NCBI GenBank assembly: GCA_023055355.1
Contig: JALJCS010000006.1
Span: 32,680,501 to 32,744,500 of the forward strand
Origin: Agelaius tricolor
Lineage: Eukaryota; Chordata; Aves; Passeriformes; Icteridae
Length of the DNA: 64,000 nt
Direction of reading: 5' to 3'
The translations under genes were made by a program, and so were the position numbers. The notes below the pieces were generated by a model. That model did not search any database. It saw only the letters and a program-made list of their open reading frames with translations, and was not told the origin of the DNA. Below, piece after piece: positions 24,583 to 38,700 of this stretch; the first letter of the stretch is position 1; each line of letters starts with the position of its first letter.

Positions 24583-27500
24583 TTGAATCAAAGGCATGGG
24601 TTAATCTAAGATGACAACATTACCAAAATTAGTTCTTTACAAAAATGAAATTATGCTTGATTTAGAAGGTAAAAAAGTAATTTAAATAAATCTGTCATTT
24701 TGAGACCCTCTAACAAAGTTCCATGTGGTAAACCATAAATTTAAATTCTCTTAGTTATGTTTAGTAAAAAATCGCTGTGTTGAGCAAGGAGCTGATGGCT
24801 AGACAGAACCTGCAGGTAGACTGAGAGTGCAGGAAAAGTGTTCCTTGGAAGAAGGAACAAATTAGAGAGTGTGTTTTAGAAACATTTGCTGCTATGAGCA
24901 TCTGTGTTCTGTGAACAGAGACGTTTATTCTGAGCTCACATAAATGAAGTGGAATTTTGCCAGTAAAAGAAGGGGTTGTGTTACTCCAGTCGTAGGATCC
25001 AGGTCCTAATTGGTTTATGAAATGAAGGGGGCAATCTTTGAGCTATTACCAGCTTCCTCTGCTGCAAGTGAAGTGAATCGCAGCTGTTCTGATAGGGTCC
25101 ATAAAACTTGGTGAGGTAATAAAATGTTTGCAGTGAACAATTCTCAAAATGGGTGAAATCCAAATCCCTAGCTTATTTGACAGTATTAAGAGAATTGAAT
25201 GTACTTCCTGGGGAATTCTGAATATTATGTTACTTTTATCTAGTTCTTTAACTGTAAGATCCAGGCTCGCTGGTGCTGTAAATGTAAGGGCTCAAAGTAG
25301 CATTCTTCTTTTTTAACCCTACAGATTGAAATGCATTATGTACATATATACATATGTGATACAGGAAAAAGCTGTGTTCATTGCTCATTTTCTAATGTTT
25401 CTGGCATGTGCTTTTTACTTCTTTATACTTTTCTGTCTCCCGATCTCTTGCTCTGTTTTGGTGAGATTTTTTTAAAAAAACATGATTAGCATCAAATGAT
25501 CCTACACAGAAATACTTGTGGTGCTTCTAGTCACACGATTTCTTTAATGAAAACAATAGCTGTTGATCTTTTTAAGTTTTCTTCAAGTAACTTAACATTT
25601 GCTAGACCTGGTTAGAAGTCAGATATGTCAATTGTAGCTTCTTATTAGAGCAGTTGTTCTGAACAGTTCAGTTCATAGTGGTTTTGACCTAAAGATCTTT
25701 GGCATGAGTTCAAGTCCAAACTGACATTTTTGGGTATCATTGTATTTACTGAGGAATTCACAATTTTCCTTGAAAGCCATTCAGTGTCTGTCTAGAGTTC
25801 TGTTGTTCTTCTCAGCATTGCCATAATTAAGCATTTTTATGAAGGGCTTGGATGTCTTTAAACTTTGTTTTTTCTTTTTATTCTCCACTTTATAGAAATG
25901 TCTGTGATTTCCCAGGCAAAGACAGGATAATCACACCTTTGGGAGTAAAATGACCTAAAAAGAGGACAAATAGAGAAGATAATGAGAAGTTAAGTGCCAG
26001 CTGGTTGGGCTTGCTACTCATCCCCTTTCACACCTGAAGCTTCCCCCTTTATATCAGTTCTTGTATGACAGAAGTTGCTCATCATATCTCAGACAGGCTG
26101 TTGCTTCAGGTGTTTGGAGAGTGACCAGCCAGCCTTTCAGCCACAAGGGTGCTGCTTGAAGGGCCTCTGATCCTTCAAGCACTTTGCAAGGAAGTGCTGG
26201 CAATGGTGGAATATCTGGCTTCCTTTTCTGAGGTGGTTGCTCATGCCATATGTCCCTGGCTTGTAACAGGCAGTAGGGCTGTCCCAGGTATTGCACAGGA
26301 AGATGTGCAAGAGATGCACAGATCTGAATGGTGGTGGTCTCCTGGAGCTTCTGGGCAGAGCTGCATGCAGAAAGCTTTCCTGACATACTCAGGGCTAAAG
26401 CTTGTGTTTTCAGCAAGTGCTTTTGAGCTGTTATTAGAAAATGTCCCTGGAGAGATGAACTGCTGACTTAATGTGCCTGAAGGAAACTCTCTTTGGACAT
26501 GCTGGACTTCATTAATTCATTATTGCTGTGAATTGTTGATGTAGTTTTTTAGGCACCAGATGTAAATTAACATAATGAAAGTGGGCAAAAGGCAGCAGTC
26601 GTTTTTAAATATTCAAAAAGGACAGTCTGTTAAGCTCAACAGGCTGTTGTGGACGACTGATTGTGGTTGAAATACAACTACAATATCTGAAGATATTAAC
26701 TGTAGCTGATAACCAAAGCAGACCAAATTTGAACTGATCTTGTATTATTTTTCTCAATTTGTGCTTGCTTCAAGTGGTTTTGTCTGAGATTGTATGGCAC
26801 AGGTAGTAAACCAAGTTCTGACTGACAGTATGTAGTCTGTAGATGACAATTGGAGCCTATCAATGCATACACCAAATGGAAGAGTTGTGTGGAAAACTTT
26901 ACCCTCTTTACAATTAATTTCCTTCTTATTGTGTTTTAATTTCTTCTTTCTCTGCAGTCTGTTCCAAGCCTGTAGAGAAGAGAGACCAAGAGTGTTGTTG
27001 AATTTTTTCTGATCTGTGGGGAAATAAAATAGGAAGCAAAATAATATTTCTACTGTGAAGTAGCAAAGGAAGTTGCTACTTCAGTCAGTGAGTTCCCTTT
27101 GTGCAATACTAAATGGATGTGGAGAAAGGTATGGAATCTGGGCTCCATGACAGGGAAGAAAATCCATACTTTCTTCCAAATTTTCCCCTGGCCTGTATAT
27201 TGTTCTATTGTTCCAATAAGAAATCTGTGACTCAGAGGATTTATTCAAAATCTATATAAAACATAATAGGCAAAGTTCATTCCAGAAGCCATCAAGTGAA
27301 ACTATACTTCTCTGTGGGGGAAGCTGGGGTCCCTTCCAGTCTGGTCTTTTTCTGTATACAGCCTGGTAGCATGGAGCTTTTTGTTGCACATTAATGCAAC
27401 ATCAAGGGGTTGTGGGGCCCTAAGTCCTATAAAGCAAATGCTAGAAACAATATTGGACCCAAGCAGAACCCATAAATGCAGAGGGAAGCAAAACCCCTTA

Positions 27501-29718
27501 TATAAAAGGAAACAGGGTTTGAGAACAAAAGCACAAAACCACATTTCAAGCCTCAAGGGGAAAAAAAGCCCCACCAGTTTTTGTTTTGGAAGAAGCATCC
27601 TTGGAAATGTTCAATTTTCCTTATGACCAAGTTGGGAAGCTGTAAGTTGTGTCCTTGAAGACAGTGTATGAATATATGTATAAATGACTCCTAGCCAAAA
27701 AAAACTCTCCCATGTTGACAAGAAAACCCCACCACTGAGGTATACATTTCCTTCCTACTCCTCCTGCTTGTCCATTAGACAAACACAAAAGTAGAGACAC
27801 CCCTGCCATGTTTACAGGGCTTACCTTGTTATTTGTATGATGGACAGAGAGCTAAGAGCTGTGTTGCCAACATGGCTTATTGGAAAAACCTGGAAATAAT
27901 TAAGGGACCTCATTTGTTATTGCTTGTATGTTCAGTGGTGGAAATTACTTGAGAGAACAGTTCTACTGGTACAAAACAGTGCTTGGTAATAGAACAGTAG
28001 AAAAATGACAAAGACAAAAACAGCTTTGGGGAGTAGGATGTAAAATATTATTCTAAAAGAAATTTCTACTTTGGTTTTGAAAGATTTTTTTTGTGTGTGT
28101 GTGTTTTCCAGTACAGAAAAAAGAATGTAATTTGCCTTAACTAGAGGATGACTTGCAATGTTTTTACTTGTTACTGATTTATTTACTTGAATGAAACCTA
28201 TGAATTACAGTGGGAGTTTCAGTTGAGTAACATTCAATATTGTGTTGTTATTTTATTACTGGGTCTGCTGAATGTTCCCTTCTTTGGTGTCTTCTTCCAA
28301 GAGCTATGAGCACTGTGAATCTTTTTCATGTTACTCTTTCAAAATCAAGGCTGTTCATTGCAAAACCAGCTACCCAGGCAAAGGGACTTTTAGTGTTTCA
28401 GCACACTGCTCCTTTTCTACCTACATTTCTCCTGAGCTGTCTGCTTAATTCCAGATTTGCTCCCACAAGCTGATACAGGTCTTTGTTTACAAGTCGGGTC
28501 ACAGGATACAAGGTGAGTGTACCTGTTGTACAGAGCCTTTCTTGTTATTGGGATATGATGTGCTTTTCTGGGTGGGAGGTGGCAGTACTGTTGTTTCACT
28601 TGAGCAGGCATATGGCAGAACACAGTGCAACAGAGAAAAGTGTTGATGAGTGAACAATGAATTGTTAAGGCAAAGCAGAGTATTGTCAAAGGAAAAAAAA
28701 TCAACAATTCCAAATCAGCTCAAGATCAGTATCTGAAGATTTCAGGCTTTGTTGGAATTTCTGTTTGCAGTTGCTTCTCTGTCATGTAGTGTGTGTTGGA
28801 AGCATTCTCTGTTGTGACATTTGCTGTGGCAATGTGAGGCATGCATATGTTTGCATGCTCGTGCAGTTTTTCCAGACGGTGTGATCACGTCGAGTTGCAC
28901 CTATGTGCTCTTGTTCCCTCCACTTCTCGTTTTGCAGAGTTGCAAGTCTTTTACTGAAAGTTGTGACACTTCTACTTCCAGTTCAGTGGTGGCTCCAGGG
29001 TTCAAACTTGCAGCCTAATAATGAGCCAGGCTAAAGGGTTGTTACTGTCAAGAATAAAGCCGTGTACTGTAACTGAGAGTAATCGGTTTGGATTGCATTC
29101 GCAGATTCTTTGTATTAGCTTTATCAGGTCAGGCCATCAGAGAGCAGATAGACAGGTAAGACCAAAAGACCTCTGAACCCAATTAAAGTTGTACCACAAA
29201 GAAATCAAATTCATGTGGTTTACATTTCAGAAAGTTACATTTGGTGGGCTGTACTTACTTTTATTCTGTAACCTAATGCAGACCATGTGAACATTTGAAA
29301 CGCTTTTAACAGTTAACCAGCTCAAATAACACAGAACCAGAGCAGCAATAAAGAATGAATTAAGACTGATTGCAGCTACAGCCAATTCTTTTTCCTCATA
29401 AAGAAATATAAAAGGCTGATATATTTAAAAACTACCATATATACAGTAATTTTGTCTTCAGGTTTTAGCATGACAATAGCCATTCTCATATCTTTTAAAA
29501 TAAATGTTTGGTTTAAAAAGCAATCCTAAACCCACAGTCTTTATTTTATTTGCAGTATTTTAGGATGAGTTTAGATGTGCTGTGGAACCACTGATAGTCC
29601 CGTTGATGCATATAGTTTGGGAATTGGTCATACAGCTCTGAGATAATCCTGAGGAGCTGACATTTAAAATACTTGGCACAATAAGAGCATGAGAGGATAA
29701 GAAAATGGGTGTTTTATT
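24583..29718. other. Intronic sequence, nothing recognised
   Basis: AT-rich intron. ORFs of about 120 and 105 codons overlap antisense to each other at 26054-26466 without family features. A slightly CpG-richer stretch lies at 28860-28910. No transposon was recognised. Confidence 0.5.
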
Positions 29719-29762
29719 ATGGGTGTCCACTTTCTTAAAAATGGGTGTCCACTTTCTTAAAA
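29719..29762 (+). repeat. Perfect 22-bp tandem duplication
   Basis: A 22-base unit beginning ATGGGTGTCC and ending TTCTTAAAA occurs twice, head to tail, without a mismatch (29719-29740 and 29741-29762). An identical pair in non-coding DNA suggests a recent duplication. Confidence 0.95.
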
Positions 29763-31084
29763 ACTGTAGATGTGTGTGCAGCTTTTCAGTCACAAACACT
29801 TCTTGCTTGCTGACATTAGATAGGCCTTACATGTGGAGGAAATAGTTTCATCTGATGCAGACTGCTATGTGCTCAGTTTTCCTTTTTTCCTAAACCAAGC
29901 GCATGAATGAAAGTCTTGAAGCCTCCAGGAGACTAGGCCAGAGGAGGACAGTGCTAAATGTGCCTGTGTCCTGCATCTAACCTCAGGAAAGTGATGTGGT
30001 TTACATGCCACAGAAAAGTGGTATGAAGTGGAAGAAAAGTGACTGGCTTGCTCAGCAGCAGAATCATTCATTTGGATCAGTTTCCTCATTTTTGCTCTTT
30101 AAAGATTCTTCAGAACTTTGAGATGTTCTTGTTGGGGAAAGAGATCAGGCCCACAGCTCTTGCCCATGTGTTACATTCTCTCCTGGAGAAAGAAATTCCT
30201 ATAGCCCCAGCTCTTTCCTAGGGTCTCCAAGACACTGAAATGCAAAGCTGGTGCCATTCTGCTTTCTGGCACTGAGCCACCTGGCTACCAGCAGCTTTCA
30301 ACCTCAGGAGCATGCTTGCTATCCTGGCTGGATGCAGTTCCTTTCCTGCAGCAGCTCTCCTGATGTGCCTGGGTACAACAGCTTTCCTCTGCTCCTCGTG
30401 GGGAGCAGGTTGCTCTCCTGTCTCTTTCCCCCCTTTTCCCATAAGCTTTTGGGGCTGATGTGGTAGAGAGGGCATTCAGGCATGGGGCTCTCAATTTGGC
30501 TGGATTGAAAGCTAAGGTGGTATTTCATCCAGATACTTTTGTGGCTGCTATTCTTCATGTGGGCCTTAGAAGCTGATCTTCTCTCCCTGGGCTGAGTACC
30601 TTGAAAATCTGTTGTCTTGCTTACTTTTCAGAAGCAGACAAGTAGAGAGGAAAGAGCTGGGTGTTTGTGGTTTTTTTGTTTGTTTTTTTTTTTTCCTTTG
30701 AAATCTTAGTTAAATATGTAGCAAACCACTTGTCTTCTGTGAAGGAATCTTCCTTGTATCACCCTTTCCAAGCAGTGAGTGATGTATTGCTCATGGAATG
30801 CAAGCTGTTTCAAAGTGTGCATGTGAGACACTGGGGCTGCCACTGCTAATTCACAGAAATGGGACTGGAAGAAAATCTGCACCTCCACTCATGCACAGAG
30901 ACTGTTCTACTATGCACAGACCAGAACTAGTGGGGTGAGAGGGAATACACTCCTTACTCTCTCTCATTTTTTTTATGTGCTGGGTTTGGCAGCCTAGTTC
31001 AAGATGCTTGCATGGAATTAGTAAAAGAGGGGTATGTCCTGGGAAGGTTAAATGGCTGCTGCTTCTAATGATCCCCTGACACTC
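29763..31084. other. Intronic sequence, nothing recognised
   Basis: Contains a T-rich run at about 30672-30694 and several overlapping ORFs on both strands around 30218-30558. These shadow one another and have no recognisable product. Confidence 0.55.
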
Positions 31085-31130
31085 AAAAATTAAAAAAAAA
31101 AACAAAAAACCAAAAAAAACCACCAAACCA
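31085..31130 (+). repeat. A-rich tract with C interruptions
   Basis: About 46 bases, nearly all A with scattered C and no G. It is a degenerate simple repeat or possibly an old poly(A) tail, though no element body was recognised upstream. Confidence 0.75.
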
Positions 31131-31660
31131 GAACTTTGTCAAGTTCTTTACAGAGCAGAGAGTAAAGGGGGAAAACATTTGAGTTCTGATGATTAGAACA
31201 ACAAAAGATTCATCAAAGAACAGATCAAGTGGATGTTGGACAGAAAGCAGTGGCAGAAGTTATTAAAAGTGCTAGTCTGAACCTAGGAAAGTTCATTTTG
31301 GTTTCTTCTTCACCACTGATTCCTTTTGGCAAATTTCTTGGACTCTCTCAGATTTAGTTCACCAATTATAGAATATGGAAAGAAATACTCCCTCCCTTTA
31401 CAGGAATGTTAAAATGAATTTAGGTATTGCAGGAGAAGAAGGTAAATAGGTTCCTCTGATACAATGTCTTGAACATTTGATATAATTAAACATCAGGAAT
31501 TTTACTCAGATTATAGTTCTTTGCCACAGAAATAGAGAAGAACTATGGTATTATGTCTAAAATAATATGCTATTAAAGTCCTGGAAGCTAAAATGACTGG
31601 CTGAAGAGTGAGACAACAGAGTGAGAAAAATGAGAAAGATTAACATCATGCGTGGAGAAA

Positions 31661-31754
31661 GTCTAGTATAAGCAAAGGCCCACCTATGGCAGAGGGGATG
31701 GACAAGATAATCCTCAAAGAACCCTTTCAGTGCAAATTATTCTATGATTTTATG
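31661..31754 (+). mobile_element. CR1 LINE 3'-end fragment, sense orientation
   Basis: The order of words matches the avian CR1 3' untranslated end: GTCTAGT, then CTATGGCAGAGGGGATGGAC, then GATAATCCTCA, then ATTCTATGATTTTATG. CR1 elements have no poly(A) tail and end in short ATTCTATG-type repeats, as here. Only the last 90 or so bases remain, with no reverse-transcriptase sequence, so it is a dead 5'-truncated copy. The divergence from the remembered consensus suggests an old insertion. Confidence 0.8.
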
Positions 31755-32484
31755 TTTTGCAGAAAGGAAACTGAAATGGAAGTTAATTATCAGACATATT
31801 TATTAAAAGAAACAAATAGTAATATACAAAAAAAATATAACTAAAAGTAATTTCCTTTAACTTTTCAAAATCAAGATAAGGCAAAACTAATAAACATTAA
31901 GATCTGCTTCAAAGGTGTTCAACATATTGAAGTGTAGGAAGGCTTTTGTTTTCTTTCTCTTTCTTCTTTTTCAATTAAAATTTGAACTTTTTCATTAATT
32001 CCATGAAAAAAAAAATCCTCTTAAATCTGACATTCACAAATCCTGTAAGCACTGATTTTTCTTTTGAGCAAGTATTATGCTTTGGTTATTTTTGCTTTTT
32101 TCATTCCAATTAATTAATTCTATTATAGTAGCCCTCAAAGACTCTAAACCAGACTCCATTATTTGCAAAATACTCAAAAAAGAGTGTTATGTCAAGAGAA
32201 GTACAAGCCTGAAATCCTCTCTCTTGTCTTCCATCTCTCTATTACAGGCTTTCTTCTATCTCTTTAGAAGGTATCCATTCATTCATCATCTTTTGTGTGT
32301 GTGTTTTCCTTGTTTTCCCTAGACTAGGCTATGCAAACAGTCTTAGTGGCAGACAGACTCTGAGGAAGCTTTCCATCCTAATTTCTTTCCATTAATGAAA
32401 GTTATGAAGCACCGCCAGTGTGAATACTGCCTGTAAACAAGAAGTGAGTGAATTCAATGCACTTCCCTACCCCCTCTCCTCCAG
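31755..32484. other. Intronic sequence, nothing recognised
   Basis: AT-rich intron between the CR1 fragment and the candidate cryptic exon. It includes a T/C-rich stretch at about 31945-31975. No gene or repeat family was recognised. Confidence 0.55.
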
Positions 32485-32704
32485 GGGCGAGTGGGACACC
32501 AGCAGATAAAAGTGACGCTATGACAACAAACGCCGGAGGCGTATCCATGCAGACTATTTACATGAGACAAAGCATTTTAGAAAAGAGGAGATTTAAGGTT
32601 CCCCATATGTCCAAAGGAGGTCCTTTTGCTGCCTCTCAATGGGAAGAGCCTGTAGAATTCCAGGAGTTCCTGCATTGCCTTCAATGGACAGGGCAACTGG
32701 AAAG
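32485..32704 (+). other. Candidate cryptic/poison exon or conserved element
   Basis: A pyrimidine-rich stretch ending CTCTCCTCCAG precedes this segment and AAAG/GTGATT follows it, so both splice signals are plausible. Five CpG dinucleotides occur within 70 bases, unusual for this intron. One frame is open throughout, with a stop only across the donor. However, splicing from the CREB5 exon (phase 2) would use a different frame and reach TAA after eight codons. It could be an unproductive alternative exon, a conserved non-coding element, or chance. No protein family was recognised. Confidence 0.25.
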
Positions 32705-32708
32705 GTGA

Positions 32709-35700
32709 TTAGAGGCTCTAGAAAAGCACTGCATGTGCTCTCATGCCAGCAAATGGGAGTTTCTCACTTGCGTATGAGAATAGCAAGGTAAAAGAGTAGG
32801 AGAGGAAATCCAGTGTGCTGTACTCTGAAAATGTCCAGCTTCTATGAGCAGGGACATACCAAACACAAACACTGGACTATCCAGCAGCCCATAAAAGTAA
32901 AAACCTTTCTGAAATAACTTCCACCTGGCGTGCTCTTAGGCTCTCACAATGGATTGTTCCAAGAACAATGAAGTATTTTGGTTTTTTTTTTCAGAAAGAT
33001 ATTAGCAGCAGCTCAAGAATTATACCCTCTAAACAATTAACGCAGCCTATGGCCTAACCAGAAAAATCATTATTTCCAAAAAGTCCTATTGACAGAATGC
33101 TGCAGCAACCTTTCAGAGCTGCTCCCGCATCCGATGACAACAATAGAACACTGTGCTATTTTTCTTACCTCATAAAGTTGTCATCTCAGCACAGCTAAAC
33201 GTCTGAGCTGCCACCCAGCTTGTAAACATCCTTATGTGGGGAAGGTTATCAAATGGGTCATGGAGAAGCAGCTCTCCCATTATCTAGAGTATTATCTAGA
33301 GCCCTCAGATTTCCTGGAGTCCTTTCTATCTGGTTTAAGACATGGTAATGTTACAAAAACACAGCCATTCTTTGGCCATTGCTAGTCTCTGATTTACTAG
33401 CTTCTACTAATGGATAAAGACTAAGTGCTCAATCTAATCTGACCTCTCAGGCGTGCTGGCTGTCAGAGTGTGTTTGCAGCCGCCCTTTCTGTCTTAACAG
33501 CGTCCCTCTAGGAAATGCAGCAAACTCAGGAGGAGAACGCACTCCCTTTGGGTTACCAGCTTTAATTCTGTGCTCTTCACAACTTCTGCTGTTGGATGTG
33601 ATAGACTCAGCTGCTGCTTCTTGGAACAGGAACAAGCACTCCACTTTCCCACTTCTCTTCTAGCAGGCCCCCATTCAAAATGTCCTGTGTTGGACAGGTA
33701 GCATTCTGTGCAGCATTCACATCAGTTTGATAACCTTCTTTAGTAGCTATTTGCCATGCCAGCCTCTAGACTGCTGGCTGCCACGCTCTCCTTCCTCTGC
33801 TTTCATCAATGCTACTAAAACAAGGAGACCTCACTATCCTCTTCTGCAGATTCACTTTTAGTGGTTCTCTAATCAGGTTTTCTGACATTAAAATTGAGAT
33901 TACATGAAATATGGATGCCTTGAAGTATTAAAAAATAGAGTGGGCAGGAACATTATCTCTAAACATCAGCTTTAGCCATTTAGAAGCAATGTATTCCCAG
34001 ATTCTGGGTCTCCTTAAAGCCTTCTCTCTTTGCACAGCCAAGTGCCTGCACCTCATCAGCAAACAATGGAAAAGATTCAAGTAGCAGGATCCTGCCCAGT
34101 TCAGATTTATTTAACCCTTTGTTGCCACTATATTCTTTTGACCAGCCTTCCTCTTTATGTCTAAAACAGATGCTGAGATTGTTGGTGCCAGAGAGTTAAT
34201 CTTATTAATAGTTTCTGTGTTTATTGTCAGAGGGACTTGGTTACACTCTCCTCTCTGGGCCAGTAGGTCAGGGGATTCAAGTTCCCCACTGAGGCTTGGA
34301 GCAAATCTCAGTGCTGACTGTGCACCTTAGACTGGAAGAGGGGGAATATGCTGCATTGGTACAGATTTTGAATTTCCAGTAAGACATTAAAGCAAGGTCT
34401 TGCCTGCTTTTTTCAAATATATTCCAGGTAGAAATTACTGAACCGCTTCTGCAGCAGGGAATTTGATTGCACTTCATCTCTTCTACATGATGGGAAGACG
34501 TGACTTTGTGTACCCCACACCGAGAACCAGATCTAGCTAATTTACTACCTTGCCACCCAGCAGGGAATTGTCCCCTTACATCCTTTAGGAAAGATGGTGG
34601 GGAGGCAAAGTTTTAAGTGTCTGGGAGCAGAGCCTGTGCACTTGAAGTACATGGGTCTGACACACTCACTTCAGACCAGCAGTAAGTAGCAGATATGTTG
34701 GAAGGAGGAAAAAACTATGAGTCTAAACTCTTTCATAATATGGAGTGATGACTGAGTTAAAAAAGGTGAAAGGAAAGGAAGGGAAAAAAGCTGAGGAAGA
34801 TGTTTTCTTTGGGCTTTCCTTGGAACTGTCCCTCTGTTGTCACCAAATGGAAACTTCAAGAGTTCACTTCTGCCTTTCACCCACCACTCCTCTGCTCTGG
34901 GAGAGAGCAGCAAAGGAGTAAGAATGGAAAAGTGCTTGTGCTCAAGTGTTTCCAAATGTTTCACAGCCATAAGCATTTATTGGTTTTCACCCTCCACCCT
35001 ATCACCACGCCCTCCATATAAAATCAGAGACTGAACTCCAGCATCCAGGCAATGGGAAGCCTTCTTCTCATTTTTAGAAACCTACATGTTCTGGTGCAAT
35101 GCTTACAATGCACTCACACTCAGCTAGGACAGCTTGCCAAAAAGCAGCGTCAGAAAGCTGCTGAAAGAAATGTCTTTCAAAGATATCCCAGAGAGTCAGG
35201 TCATTTGGTGTGGAAAGCAGGCAATAGTTCTTTCTGGGCTCATGGATATAAGGAACTTCAGCTTGACTGAGTTGAAGGATTAGCAAAATTATTCTCCCAC
35301 TGTACCCCCTGCCTTTAATACAAACCCAGCAGTTACTTTCCACTCCACTCTGTGTGTAAAACAAGGCTGAAATACGATATTTAAATTATTCCCAAGGATG
35401 CATTTGATGAAAAGGAAGGCATGAGCCAGATCCTTCCATGTGCTTGTTCTTTGTCAGTCTTGAATTTTGGATCATTATACAGAGGGGGAGAACACACTAA
35501 TTCCTAACATTGCTAGTGTTTCAATGAGCACTGCTATCAATCATTTAGGTTCTCATTCTCTCTTAATATTTGGATAAGTAAAATTGCCAATAGTGCAACA
35601 AAATCAACCAAAGTCTGCCCACAGGAGAAAAAAAAACCCCAACACTGCAAAACAATAGACTTGAATGTAGTCCATTGTCTATTTCTGTACAGAACAGAAA

Positions 35701-38700
35701 TAGTAAACCAGCATGAGAAGAGTCTGTGCTTAGACAGAGCAGTGGCACAGCAGATGAGGAGCTTATAAATAAAGGCTGCCATACTGCAGTACCACTTCAC
35801 TGCTGGCAACTTGAATGGCTGGTTATCTTGCCTGGTCATTTAAGCACTCTGGGTCCAAATCCAGCTTCTCTGCAGCTATTCTGTCTGCTTCACATGGACA
35901 CTGCAAAGAGACTCTGTTGATATATCCAAGGACTGAACAGACTTTAGAAACTTTCACTCATGCCGTTATTTTCAGAAAGAAAAATAAATGCAGCAAACTG
36001 CATTGCAAAACATGCATTTTCTTCTTTCCAATTAAGCCTGTTGCTGTTCCTTGTATTACCAATAAAGAGAACAATATTGGAATAGCTAGTATGTTTTCAC
36101 ATGCAAGATTTCAAATAAAACAAAAAAAAAGAAGAGAATGTAGGGGCTCTAGAAAGACACCAGAGCTATGTGCCCAAAGTAGGGTACTCCTTGTCACAGC
36201 ATTGCCCCCGAGTGATTTCCTCACACATCTTGCAATTTGGGGTTTGGTTCATTTAATGAAGCACCAGCTTCCACATTTCTGCAACTCTCGGAGATGCTTA
36301 TCTCCCATTTTCAAGACATTTCAAATTCTTACAGCTGGAGATAAATCTTGAAAACATGAGCCAACAAGTTTATAAGAAGAGCAAAAAAAAAAAAAGTTTA
36401 CTTCTTTTTAATCTTTTTGGCTCTAATCAGGGGTAAGGCACAGACATTAATAAAATTGATAGAAAAGTAGGTGTTCCTTTGCTTGACATCTGGGTTTTCA
36501 TCCTGTGGGGTTATGTTGAGACATGCTTTCAAGTCATGCTTTTAAGGTTTTCTCCGTGTCCATGAGGGCTAGTAATGTAAGTTTTCTTTTTAAATGGAGC
36601 ATCAAAGTCTTCCAGAGCCAGTATTTGAAGAAAAGAAAGACACAGTGATGCTCTCAGTAATAACACTGACATTTGAACTGAAGTGATAATAATGGAAGGC
36701 CAGAAAGGGTCTCTGATCATCCTGGCAGAACTCAATTACCTCTTTTTTCAACATCTGGTTTGGTACTGTGGTTATTTTCCTGCTCTACTTGTGTAGCTTA
36801 TCACATCTTTTTCTCAAGTGGCAGAACCAAGTGAATTATTATATATGAATGATAGAGAAAAATAAATTGAGTCGTTTGTCCTGACTCTGAGGTTTCATCA
36901 TGGTACTTAGTCCCAGTGAAGCTACTGGCAAAACTTTTATTTGTTTCAGTGTGGTTAAAACTTCTCTGTTACACATTACATGCATTTTGAGGAGCAATCT
37001 GGCATAATCAAATCTACCAACACTATCCATTTTTGTGAGAACTGAGCACTGGCATCTGCATTTAAAAGGAAGGGCACCTAGGAAGATCATTTTGTGCTAA
37101 AAAATTAAGTTTTTCTTTGTCATGTTGGTTTAGTAGAATTACCACAATATATTTTTTTCAAACCTCTCTCCTTCTGGTCTATTCTACAGAACGTTCTCTG
37201 TGAAACACAAAATAGCACAGGACACAGGATTTCTGGGCTATGTCACTGGTAGAGAGAATTGTTTATCAGTTCTGACACAGAGGCATAGATATTTTCTTAT
37301 ATTTCTTCATCTAGTCCTAGACAGATTTCCCCAAACCCCCTCTGTTTTTCTTCTCCATTCATGTTTGCCCTTCCTCTGTCTGAAATCAGGATGTGGATTT
37401 CTTTCAAGTGCCTTTAATGTTCTTTTTTTCTTTTGTTTTGTTTTTGTTGCTTCTTAAATGGTTGATAAGTCTGAAAGTTAGTAGAGATGATAATATGGGA
37501 ATGTTACCCTAAGAAGAACAAAGCTCAATTTCATGGTTTAAATTTTGGAAAATGGGAGATGAATTATAGAAAATTTATTAAATAGCGACTTTGATAAATG
37601 CTGACTTGGACAGATTTGGAAAAAAAATCAAAATTCATTTTAAAGAACCATATTTCCTCTAAAGAATTGCTTCTTAACTGAGGCTGGGTTTGCCACAGTT
37701 GACTTCTCCCTCTCAAATGCTATTTCAGATGTACTTTCTCTTTCCCTTCTGCAAAACCCAAGCCAAGGAGTGACACACGTGGTGCTTGTTGTATTATCAG
37801 GGCATCTGTCTGAAGATTGACACAAAGCCAGTATAGCACTTTGTTCTGCATGTTCACCACCACTGCTCATTTAACACCTTTCTCTAACCATGGCCGTGAC
37901 CACTCTTTTGCCTTGAAATCGCTAACATGGACACATTGGTCTTGTTTTGTGTCTGGCTTGTCAAAATCTTGGTAAAAGAATTTTGACATGGGCTGAAACT
38001 TGTTAGGAAAAGGGGAACAAGAGTAAAATGGTGTAAGATTTAAGTCAAAACTATTTTGAGGCTGTTGCAAATTTGTTTCACAGGGCTTTTTTTCTCTTCA
38101 GGCATTCCCAGAGCTAGGTCCACGTTCAAATCCGATGCAGCTGAAAATGGCTGTTTTCAGCTTCAGGACATCCAGCCAGGACACTGTAAAAACTTAGGGA
38201 TGTGCAAACTGCACACATTCTGCTGATTTTGCAGCACTACTTACCTGCTTGCAGTGAAGCCCAAGCTGAAATAACTTACTGTCTCAAAGCTGTATCGTAC
38301 TGTTTTGCAAGAACTTACACTGTACAAATTTACTTGTTGGTAGTGTCACTGCTTGAGGTCATTCAAAACACTGAATTGAAGGATATTCTGGAGGTGTTTG
38401 ACAGTGTTTTAAAGAAGTTTTTTAATTACACTGAAAATTAATTGACTATATTCCTAAATAACTTCTGAAAATGAATTTACTTACATTTACTGAGCCATAA
38501 CACTAATCCTGCATTTACCTAATTTGATGTTTGTTTAGGCACACTACTTCCACATGAACAAGCTTAATGCAGCTTGTGTTCTACACTGTGACTGTAGAAC
38601 TGAATTTAAATCAGTCAGCTGCTTACCTGCTGTCCTTAAGCAGAGTATCTGCAGTAAAGATGAAGAAAGAAAAATCTTCTCCCTCCTGCTGCAAGGGACC

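Noticed and set aside
26054..26466. Antisense pair of ORFs of 120 and 105 codons
   Set aside because: The two overlap on opposite strands, so at most one could be real. Neither has domain features or splice support.
35815..36351. Longest open reading frame of the window, 178 codons on the + strand
   Set aside because: It has no recognisable domain, promoter or splice context and an ordinary intronic composition. An ORF of this length is not surprising in 64 kb scanned in six frames.
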